A stretch of 16,003 nucleotides of DNA, from contig CAJUMT010000065.1 of assembly GCA_910587495.1 (NCBI GenBank), forward strand, positions 1 through 16,003, in the 5' to 3' direction. Position 1 is the first letter of the stretch. Each line of letters begins with the position of its first letter. Below the pieces are notes generated by a model. It saw nothing but the letters and a program-made list of their open reading frames with translations. It ran no database searches and was not told where the DNA came from. Below are positions 1-8,700 of the stretch, piece after piece. Made by a program: the position numbers and the translations under genes. Source of the DNA: an uncultured Lachnospiraceae bacterium. Lineage in GTDB: Bacteria > Bacillota_A > Clostridia > Lachnospirales > Lachnospiraceae.

Positions 1-442
1 CCATCCGGATCAATTGGGCGTACTGCCTTTTGTCTTCATCAGAAAGCGCAGCGCTATCCAGGAGAAAACGGAACCTCAGCGCTTCGTTGCCGATTACATT
101 ACAGAGGTGTGCCATTGCTTTCGCATAGTTTTTGCCTTCCACGCCTTTGAGCGTAATGGAAATCACCGGAAATTTTCCCATATATTTTTCACAGAGTTCT
201 CTTTCCTTTGCTATGGCAAGCCCATCGAACAGCCTTTCATCGCAGCCATAGGAGAAAAAATATTTGAGCATGCTCATGTTCAGGGATTTACCAAAACGCC
301 TAGGACGCGTGAAAAGATTTACTTCCCCCCAGTTATGCAGAAGCTCTGTGATCAGCCCGGTTTTATCTACATAGTAAAAGTCTTCTGTGCGCAGTTTTTC
401 GAAATTTTCAATACCGATAGGCAGTTTTTTGATAAATTTCAA
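1..442 (-). CDS. AAA-ATPase-like protein (PF09820/DUF1703 type), partial
   Basis: The first 147 residues of a leftward gene are visible; the rest lies beyond the left edge. The N-terminus reads LKFIKKLPIGIENFEKLRTE, followed by DFYYVDKTGLI and a P-loop RPRRFGKS at about residues 46-53. This combination is typical of the AAA-ATPase-like family PF09820, whose members usually carry a C-terminal DUF1703/PD-(D/E)XK nuclease-like domain (not visible here). The chosen start is TTG at 440-442, because a strong GGGAGG site lies 8 nt upstream and the family usually begins with KKLPIGI close to the start. No in-frame ATG exists before residue 56. The cellular role of the family is not established; it is widespread in gut bacteria and often found in accessory regions. 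The gene is divergent from the ATPase gene at 681. Confidence 0.85.
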   Translation of the reverse strand, partial: MKFIKKLPIGIENFEKLRTEDFYYVDKTGLITELLHNWGEVNLFTRPRRFGKSLNMSMLKYFFSYGCDERLFDGLAIAKERELCEKYMGKFPVISITLKGVEGKNYAKAMAHLCNVIGNEALRFRFLLDSAALSDEDKRQYAQLIRM

Positions 443-470
443 CTTTTATGCCTCCCTCACTTTTTATCAC

Positions 471-499
471 ATTCTACCATATCGTATAGATTTACTCAA
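471..499 (-). promoter_or_regulatory. Promoter of the leftward AAA-ATPase-like gene
   Basis: On the minus strand TTGAGT (494-499) is followed by exactly 17 nt and TAGAAT (471-476), a good housekeeping-sigma match. The predicted transcript starts near 464, about 22 nt before the TTG start codon, leaving room for the GGGAGG site. Confidence 0.6.
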
Positions 500-567
500 T
501 CAGAAAACACATTGTCAGATTTTGTACCAGACTTGCTATTCCAAAAGTAATATTTTATGATATACTT

Positions 568-584
568 AAGTGAAATTTTCACTT
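568..584. promoter_or_regulatory. Upstream 17-bp palindromic operator candidate
   Basis: AAGTGAAATTTTCACTT is a perfect 8+1+8 palindrome in the AT-rich divergent intergenic region. A near-identical 17-bp palindrome occurs 62 bp downstream (630-646) inside the promoter of the RloA-like gene. The equal length and sequence suggest one dimeric regulator binding both. The 62-bp spacing is close to six helical turns, which would place both on the same DNA face. No regulator gene is visible in the window. Confidence 0.55.
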
Positions 585-622
585 TAAATCATAAATTTTA
601 TATTCAAATACGAAAAAATATA

Positions 623-651
623 TTGACAAAAGTGAAAATATCACTTAAAAT
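623..651 (+). promoter_or_regulatory. Promoter with overlapping operator for the RloA/RloB-like unit
   Basis: TTGACA (623-628), a 17-nt spacer and TAAAAT (646-651) form a near-consensus sigma-70/sigma-A promoter about 30 nt upstream of the ATPase start codon. The palindrome AAGTGAAAATATCACTT (630-646) fills the spacer and touches the -10 box, the classical position for a repressor that blocks RNA polymerase. It differs from the upstream copy at 568-584 in the two central bases only. Repression is inferred from position. Confidence 0.7.
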
Positions 652-680
652 TATCAGGAAAATAGTGTTGGAGTAGAAAT

Positions 681-2060
681 ATGCTTATTAGATTTAATGT
701 TAGAAACTTTTTATCGTTTAATGAAAAGGACGATGGGAAAACCGAAGAGTTTTCTATGATTGCCGGAAAAGTTAGAAATAAGAAAGAACATACAGGGGGT
801 GACGGGAACTTACGCCTGCTGAAATTTGCCGCTGTATTTGGCGCAAATGCATCTGGAAAATCCAATTTGGTAAAGGCTATGGATTTTATGCGTGATACGG
901 TTATTGATAAGTTACCAGATGGATATACGGAAAAATATTGTAAGACAGAAGAAAATAATAAAGAAAAGCCAAGTTACTTTGAAGTCGAAATTAAATTGAA
1001 CGAAAAATATTATGCATATGGTTTTGAGATTCTTTTGTGCAGAGGGGAATTTTGTTCAGAATGGTTAGTAGAGCTGACGGCTGACAATAAGGAAAAGCTG
1101 ATTTTCAGCAGAGATATTTTAGCAGGAAAATATGAATTTGGAAGTACACTAAATGCAAAAGGACTGCGTGAAAAAATGGATGTTTATGCAGAAGATATTC
1201 AGGATGATAATAGTGTACTTTTTCTTTCTATTATGAACCGTAACAAAAGAAGTCTTTATGAAAAATATAAAAGAGCTTCAATATTTAGGGAAGTTTACTT
1301 ATGGCTGGAAAAAGCATTGGACATTAATTATCCCAACGAGCCAATTTCAAATTATTCTTATATGGCTGACACAAAGAATATTGAAGAAGTATGTAACTTG
1401 ATAGAAGCTTTTGGAACAGGTATAACCGGTTTTAAAATGGTGAACGCCCCGACAGAAAAAGTTTTATCACATTTACCTAAAACAATAAGAGAAAATGTTG
1501 TTAAAAAGATCGAAAACATAGTTTCAAATGCACAGGGAAAAACCGAACCATACATGAATGGTTTAATTATGCGCAGCTCAAAAGATTTTTTTATGCTGGA
1601 AGTAAAAGGTGAAGATGTAGTTTGCCAGACAATACAATTTTCTCATAATAACAAAGAAATGTTATATGAGATAGCGGAGGAATCAGATGGAACAGTCAGG
1701 ATTTTAGATTTATTAAAGATCTTATTATCCGATGATGGCGTAACTTATGTGATAGATGAGTTAGATAGATGCCTACATCCAAGTTTGACATATAAGTTTG
1801 TGGATTCCTATTTGCAAATGGCGGCAAAAAAGAATATCCAATTAATTGTCACAACACATGAATCCCGTTTGTTGGATTTCGATTTATTGCGCCGCGATGA
1901 AATCTGGTTTGTGAACAAACGCAAAAACGGAGAAAGTGATATTTATTCATTAGAGGAATATAATGCCAGGTTCGATCAAAAAATCGACAAAGCATATTTA
2001 GAAGGGCGTTATGGCGGAGTTCCAGTATTCAGCACTGTATTTCCGATTGAAGAGGTATAG
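681..2060 (+). CDS. RloA/AbiLi-like AAA ATPase (COG1106, AAA_21)
   Basis: A 459-residue ATPase of the SMC/ABC-like group used in anti-phage systems. Visible motifs are Walker A GANASGKS at about residues 54-61, a short signature-like ESDGTVR near 333-339, Walker B YVIDELD near 354-360 followed by RCLHPSL, and a switch segment VTTHESRLLDFDLLRRDEIW near 389-408. The C-terminal KAYLEGRYGGVPVF is also characteristic of COG1106. ATG is preceded by GGAG with 7-nt spacing. The stop codon lies 3 nt before the start of the RloB-like reading frame, so the two are co-transcribed. Known relatives are RloA near type I restriction loci and AbiLi of the lactococcal AbiL abortive-infection system, where the ATPase works with a TOPRIM-like RloB/AbiLii partner. 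The ATPase is intact; its partner here appears damaged. A defence role is inferred from family and context. Confidence 0.85.
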   Translation: MLIRFNVRNFLSFNEKDDGKTEEFSMIAGKVRNKKEHTGGDGNLRLLKFAAVFGANASGKSNLVKAMDFMRDTVIDKLPDGYTEKYCKTEENNKEKPSYFEVEIKLNEKYYAYGFEILLCRGEFCSEWLVELTADNKEKLIFSRDILAGKYEFGSTLNAKGLREKMDVYAEDIQDDNSVLFLSIMNRNKRSLYEKYKRASIFREVYLWLEKALDINYPNEPISNYSYMADTKNIEEVCNLIEAFGTGITGFKMVNAPTEKVLSHLPKTIRENVVKKIENIVSNAQGKTEPYMNGLIMRSSKDFFMLEVKGEDVVCQTIQFSHNNKEMLYEIAEESDGTVRILDLLKILLSDDGVTYVIDELDRCLHPSLTYKFVDSYLQMAAKKNIQLIVTTHESRLLDFDLLRRDEIWFVNKRKNGESDIYSLEEYNARFDQKIDKAYLEGRYGGVPVFSTVFPIEEV

Positions 2061-2063
2061 CAG

Positions 2064-2734
2064 ATGAGAGAAAGCAGGAAATTTGCAGAGCGTACAAAAG
2101 CCTTAAAATCTGATGAGGCCAAAAAAAATATTTTCTTATAATTTTAGAGAAATGTTTGAGCAACAATGTGGATAACTTAGTTGAAGATTGCAACAAGTTG
2201 ACAAAATACCTTAATCAAGAATCAGATATAGTCAATATTGTAGATGACATTTCAGAAATCATTCGGGCAAGCAATATCACTTATGATAATAGGTTTGATA
2301 AAATCTGTTTGATTGTGGATCGGGACAAAGAAAGTTTCTTAGCGCTGCCAGAAAATAATCAGTACAATTATGTGCTACAGACCTGTCAGGAAAAGGGATT
2401 TGGTTTTTATGTATCTAACCCGTGCTTTGAGTTTTGGCTATTACTCCATTTTGAGGAAGTATTTGAATTGGACAAGGACAAATTATTGGAGAATCCACAA
2501 GTGACAGCCAAAAGACGGTATACGGAGCATGAGCTGAGGAAATTGTTGCCGGGATATAAAAAAAGCAACTACAAAACAGCGTTTCTTATGAAACGAATAA
2601 ATACGGCAATAAAAAATGAAAAAGCGTTTTGCGAAGATTTAGATGGATTGAAAGATAAAGTAGGTTCCAATATCAGTAAAATAGTAAAAGAATTGGTGCA
2701 AAGGATAGAAGCACCAACAGATTCATTGATCTGA
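2064..2734 (+). pseudogene. RloB/AbiLii-like TOPRIM-type partner, frame-disrupted
   Basis: Translation from ATG 2064 (GAGG 8 nt upstream, inside the ATPase 3' end) gives MRESRKFAERTKALKSDEAK and five more residues, then stops at 2139-2141. The family homology resumes one frame over and runs to TGA 2732-2734. It includes CLIVDRDKESF (a TOPRIM-like DxD) and SNPCFEFWLLLHFEE, a hallmark of RloB proteins. The frames overlap at 2117-2138 around an A8 run (2121-2128). A -1 shift at A-AAA-AAT would join them into a 223-residue product. Even when joined, the EGxxTE-type acidic motif expected soon after the first strand of RloB proteins is absent; the text goes straight from KYFLII to LEKCLSNN. One out-of-frame internal deletion would explain both the lost motif and the frame change. 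An internal TTG start at 2156 would yield only the 192-residue C-terminal part. Confidence 0.7.
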
Positions 2735-2748
2735 AGGTGCTTCTTATT
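2708..2748 (+). terminator. Rho-independent terminator of the RloA/RloB-like unit
   Basis: GAAGCACC (2708-2715) pairs with GGTGCTTC (2736-2743), and inside it CAGAT (2718-2722) pairs with ATCTG (2729-2733) around a 6-nt loop. TTATTTTT follows. The stem overlaps the last codons and stop of the RloB-like frame. In the opposite direction it lies just past the stop of the giant leftward gene, but without a clean T-run, so termination there would be weaker. Confidence 0.8.
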
Positions 2749-2766
2749 TTTGCAAAATTCACATAA

Positions 2767-5700
2767 TTATCCGCCGATTTTTTTACTCAAAATCGTAAAT
2801 TTCGTCCGCACGCTGCCGCCGTAGAATGGGGCAAGCCCCTCAATGGTAACGGAACCTTTATTTTTTCCTGCTGTTATGTTATCGCCATAAGAGACGGTAT
2901 ACGCCAGGCCTTCTTCTAAGCGGTACAGCCCTGCGCTTAAAATAACGTCTTCGTCTGTCTCACCTGCTGCTTTCATCTGTTTGACGGCGGTGGCGTCTCC
3001 CTGATAAACGGCTACTTTCGGCGTTAGTTGTTTTCCTGTCCAGGTTCGTTCTGCTTCTTCTGGAGAGACTACAATGTACAGGTTCTTTGCCGTCAGTTTC
3101 GTCCGGTAGATTGGCAGAGGTATGGTTACCGACCCTGTATAGTTTCCGCTGTCGGAAGCTGTGAGCACGGCATATGGTCTTTGATCTGTAAGATCTGATA
3201 CCGGTGTCCCGCTTTCCAGAGCTTCAAAGTATGCCTGCACCTGATCCTGGCGATTATTATGGTAGGTAACAGTGTAATCTTTTTTTGCTTTCAGGTTTTT
3301 ACTGCCGTCCGACAGCGTTATTTTGGGTGCATAAGTATAGGATGCGGATTTCCCGGGCCTGTACATGGTTTCTGCAACTACAGCGCTGACGGTTCCTTCT
3401 TCCTCTATGGATGCCTGGCAGATGGAGAAGGGGATGGTGAGTACACCCTGGTAGTTTCCTTTCCCGGTGATTTTCATCGTCGGCGCATCCGCGCCTTCCC
3501 GGGAAGCGATCTTTTTATTTTTTGTGTAGCTGACTTTATAATCCGTTCCCACAAGCAAAGCGGTTCCGTTATAGCTAAGCGCCGGTTCCGGCTTTGCCCC
3601 TGTTTTTGTATAGGGGACGGTCAGATTCTTCATGGCTTCGCTCAGCATCGCATCATTCAGCTGTGCAGCTTCGATCCGGAAAGTTTTTGTTATTTTTCCG
3701 GTGTAGCCGGAAGCCGGAAGCATCTGGAAAGTCATGGAGGCTTTTCCTTTTGCGGTATTATTTGTATACTGCACCTTATAGTCTGTACCGCTTACCAGTG
3801 TTTTTTCTTCAGGAGTCCCTTCTTTATAAACCAGGGAAACTGCATCCTGCCTGATCTCGTCTCCTGTGTAAGTGCAGGATGAGGCAAGGCCGTTTACAGC
3901 CACATTCTTGGCCGAAATGGCTGTCCCTTTGATCTTGAACTGTGTGTCTTTGGTTCCCATGTAATCGCCTGTTCCAGAGATACACAGGGAAGCCGTACCG
4001 ACAGACAGGTTATCTTTATACTCTATGGTATAATCTTTTCCATAGAGCAGGTATTCTGTCCCGGCTTTGACCGTGAAGATATCGCCCTTTTCAGCCGGTT
4101 CCATCTGGCCGTCTTCCGCCACTTTATAGTATTCTTTTGTCTCTGTGTCATAATATCCGGGCGTCAGGCAGATTTCTTCCCCTGTATAAAGACAGTTTTT
4201 CTGCGCCTTGCCTATGGTGACCACGGCATGCTTCATCAGATGCCCTTTGTCTGCCACATAAATTGTTTTTTCCAGCGTACCTGTATAATTACCGGCAGCG
4301 GTAAGGGCAAGCCGGAACGTACCGCTGGCGCCTGCAGGGATCTCTGCGTTTTCCATCTTTCCTGCCAGCGCGTTCCCGGCAGCGTCGAGAGCTTCCTGGG
4401 CAGTAAGTTCTACGGTATAATCGTTCTCCGTCAGGGCTTTTTTATATTTCAGCGACCGGAACGGTTTCTGCGCTTTTTCCGTGTTTACGGCAAGCTGTTC
4501 CGTGCAGTTGAGCGTAAAGTTTTCCGCCGCATCCCCCTGGGGATCGGATACCGAGACAGGTTTTATATGGAAGTTTACATAAGTGGTCTCTGTATAGTTT
4601 CCTTTTCCTGTGACCGCCGCATAGGGAAGGGCGCTGTCAAAGCCGTTCGACGTATCGGACAGGGAACTGCCGACGCCGCCTTCGGCGTCTGTCTGATCCG
4701 CATTGACGTTATTGAAGTATTTTAATGTATAGTCGCTTCCCTGAGCCAACAGTGTTTCTCCTTCATATACCTGGATCGCGGGTTTCTGTGCGCTGCCGGT
4801 ATAACAAAGGTTTTCCGCCGCCTGCAGGTCGAAATGGATGCCTTCTTCTGCGGCAGGCGGCTCCACATAAGCCGGGTCTTTTGCATGGCAGTTTTTACAG
4901 ATTCCGTCTATATAGTCGTGCGGGGTTTTTTCGACTGCTTTCCCGTCCGAGAGTTTCACCCCGCAGCCTTTGCAATAGACGTCTCCTGTGTAGCCTTCTT
5001 CCTTACAGGTTGGGGCTTTTTCACCTTTCAGTTCCGTCCCTCCTGTGTGGTTGTCGGGGTTTAATTCCCCGTAGGGTTTCTGACAGTCTTCGCAGATTGC
5101 CGGTGAGGTGCAGGTCGCGGTTCCTCCATGGTGGTTGCCGGAATCTGGCTCCCCATAGGGTTTTTGGCATTCTTCGCAGACTGCCGGTAATGTGCAGGTC
5201 GCGGTTCCTCCATGGTGGTTGCCGAGATCCGGCTCCCCATAAGGCTTCTGGCATTCTTCGCAGATTGCTGGTGATATGCAGGTCGCGGTTCCTCCATGGT
5301 GTACATGCACCGCAAAGCGGGCTTCCAGGCTGGTATCCCCGTCAACAGGGAAACTGTATTTCATCTCGGAAGACACAAGCGTATCCCCGTCATACCATCC
5401 GGCGAATGTATACTCTTCATTGGCTGTTGCTTCTATGGTTGCTTCCTCGCCTACAAAATATTCGCCTGCCCCGCTTACCGTACCTTCCTTCGTGTCACAT
5501 ACAACCGATATTTTTTTCGCCTTCTCTACCGGCACATTCATAATTTCCGAAGAGAACGCCGACTCCGAAGCCGGTAAGACCAAAGACAGGAACGCATAAT
5601 ATTTATCTGCTTTTAGTTCAGTTGTCTTTCCTTCCGTCCCTGTAAGTGTACGCGCCCCGCTTATTTTTTCAGTCTCATAATCGGACAGCTGGTATGCATA

Positions 5701-8700
5701 GGTATCCGTCAGCCCGTCTATGTAATATATTCCACTCTTATATCCAGCAGTCACCTGGTCTGTAACTGTCCTCTGCGCCGGAATAACGATCTTTGTAATA
5801 TTTCCTGCGAGACTTCCTTCTGATTCCTTTACACGAATCCAGAAATGCTGTTCTTCCTTACCCGGCGTAAGCAGCATGGCGGAGCCATCGCAGTCCGCCC
5901 AGCTAAGGCCTTCGTCATAGCTGTATTCATAAGCCGCGTCAAAGATCTCGATGATTCGCTCATCTTTATAATTGACCGTGACGGCTGGCGCGTCGTCCGG
6001 GCGGGCTGCAGCTTCCACCGGATCGGACAGGAGGCCTTCGCCGAATCCCCAGTCCACGCTGCTGACGCAGTAGGAATATGTCACCCCTGGCTTGACATCT
6101 GTATCCGTATACGTCAGCGTATCTTTGTCAATCTTTTTGAGCAGCGTGTATTCCTTCTCCCCTTCTTCACGCCTGTAAATACGGTACTGCGTCAGACCGG
6201 CTTCTTTAGACGCCGTCCAGGAAAGGGCTATCTTTTCCGGGCCGGGGACGGCGGTTAAGCCAGATAATTTTTCAGGCTGATGGTCACCATCAAGAGGAAC
6301 AAACTTAAACCATGCTTTGTTCGTAAAGGACTCTGCTGTGGACCCTTTGTACCCATAAATCACCGCATAAGCAGAAGGAGAAGCATGTACCGGGAAAGGA
6401 TCATAAACAGAAATATTGCATCTGGGATTTAATATTTTTATTTTTAACAGGCCATTGACATTAAATGCAAAGTTTTTTATTTGTGTTACAGTCTGTGGAA
6501 CTGTTACATTCAAGCTGCCGCAGTTAGAAAAAGTTCCTATTTCTATAACTGTTACACCACTTGGAATTACAATTTCCCCCGTCAAACTCTTGCAACCATA
6601 AAAAGCTTCCTGGCCAATAGTTGTCACTTGATTCGGAATTGTTATATTTTCTAAATTAGAGCATTCGTAAAAAGCCTTCGAGCCAATTTCTGTCACATTG
6701 TCCGGGATTGTTATATTTTTCAAACTTGAGCATTGGTAAAAAGTATTATCATCTATATTCGTTACACCATCCGGAATGATTACTTCATTCAGGCTGCTGC
6801 AGCCGGAAAATGCACCACTGCATATCATTTTTACGCTGTCTGGAATGATGATTTCTTTCAGACCGGCACAATAAGCAAAAGCATTATCGTTTATCAATAC
6901 TACCCCATCTAAAAGCGTTGCTTTTATTAAACTGCTGCAAGCGTAAAAAGCGCTATGTCCAAGAAATGCTACTCCGCCTGGTACTGTTATCTCCGTCAGA
7001 CTTTTACAACCATTAAAGGCGCTGGTGCCTATTTCTGTCACACTATCTGGAATGATGATTTCCTTTATATTACTGCAACCGTAAAAAGCACTGTTTTTTA
7101 TAGATTTTATACCATCGGGGATCGTAATCTCTGATAAGTTGCCACATCTGTAAAAAATTCTGTCTTCTATGGATGTCATGCTTTTGGACAGCGTTGCTTT
7201 TTCCAATTTACTACAGCAATAAAAAGCTTCCACGCCCATATTTTTCACTTTGTCTGGAATGGTGATTTCCTTTAAAGTTTCACAAAACCAAAAAGCCCGT
7301 ATTCCTATTTCTTCCGCACATTCTGAAATATGGATACTTTCCAGATTAGTGCAGTTACCAAAAGCTCTCGCCCCTATTTTTTTTACTGTATTGTCCATGT
7401 TTACGGAAACTATGTTTTTACAGTCTTCAAAAGCCCGTTCTCCTACATTTGTTACACCCTCTATTGCGACAGCCTTGATCCTGTCCTTGAAAAATTCCCA
7501 TGGCCGCTGCGCACCGCTGCCGGATGAGGCGGAAGAGTAATCAGGCATTTGATCTATACCACCTTCACCTGTGCCCCGTATATGAAGCGTTCCGGAAGGA
7601 TTTATAGAAGACACATGATCCCATTCCATCTGATACCATTCGCCTGAAAAAGGAAAGAGGAGGTCTTCTGAAATGCCGGTCAGACTCTCTTCCGTCTGTC
7701 CACCTGGCTCGTAACAGATCCTCATCCATTTAGGAAATGTATTCGCACTGGGGAACTTGCAGTCCGCACAGAAAATCTCGGCGACCTCAAGACTGCTGCC
7801 TGTAAAAGCATTTTCTTCCATACAAATGACATTTTCAGGAATAGCAATACGATTTAAACTAATAGTTCTGGAAAATGCGCCTGTCTTTATGGCTGCCACA
7901 TCTTTATGGATTTCTATTTGTGTAAGTTTCTCACAATCCGCAAAAGCCCAGGCGCCCGCCGTTGTCACTCCCTCGTCTATAATAACAGTCTTAATTCCTC
8001 CCCGAAAGCTATACCAGGGCGGCAGATGGCCGCTATCCTTATCATAATCCTCCATCTCTCCCTGCCCGGAGATCTGAAGGACGCCTGTGGCCAGGTTAAG
8101 TTCATACTGTATATTCTCCCCACAATCCCCGGATAAACCTGCAAAATAACCGGCTGAAATATCTTTAAATTCCCTGTTATAACGAGCCGCATACGCCTGC
8201 GCCGTAGAGCCTTCATAGCCATAGATGACTGCCCATTCGGGAAAAGTAGACGCCGCGTCAAAGATCTCGCAGTCCTGGTTAAAGATCCCGACAGACGACA
8301 GGCCGCTATCCGCAAAAGCACGTTCCCCTATCTCTTCCACGCTCTCAGGAATACTGAGTTTTTCCAAGCTTTGACAGCCATAAAAAGCACCTGCGCCTAT
8401 TTTCCCCACCGTGTTGTCTATTTGTACGATACTTAAATTTGCGCAGTTATTAAAAGCCCAACTTCCTATACTTTTTGTTTCAGACACTACAACAGTCTTG
8501 ATCCTGTGCCAGAATCCGTGCCAGGGCGGAAGATTACCTTCCTCGGAAGAGGCGCCAAAATCCGGCATCTCCCTTATCTCCGAATAGTTATCTTTTTCTA
8601 TATAAAGAATCCCCTTGCGATCCACATCGAATGAATCCCATTCTGTGCGGTAATCCCAAAAATTCAAGCTCGTCGCATAGCCCGGCGTATACGGGATATA

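Noticed and set aside
14..550. Rightward open frame at the left edge
   Set aside because: The opposite strand encodes a clear AAA-ATPase-like protein with P-loop, ribosome binding site and promoter, so this frame is a shadow.
681..2734. PARIS (AriA/AriB) defence pair
   Set aside because: The second gene shows the RloB-type NPCFEFWLLLHF motif rather than a DUF4435 pattern, so an RloA/RloB or AbiL-type assignment fits better.
5050..5301. CRISPR-like regular repeats
   Set aside because: The repeats are contiguous and in frame with a protein, with no unique spacers.
4725..5543. Long rightward open frame of 272 codons opposite the giant gene
   Set aside because: It is the antisense shadow of GC-rich repeats in the 2293-residue gene; it is rich in Arg, Pro, Leu and Ser, has no ribosome binding site and no recognisable domain.
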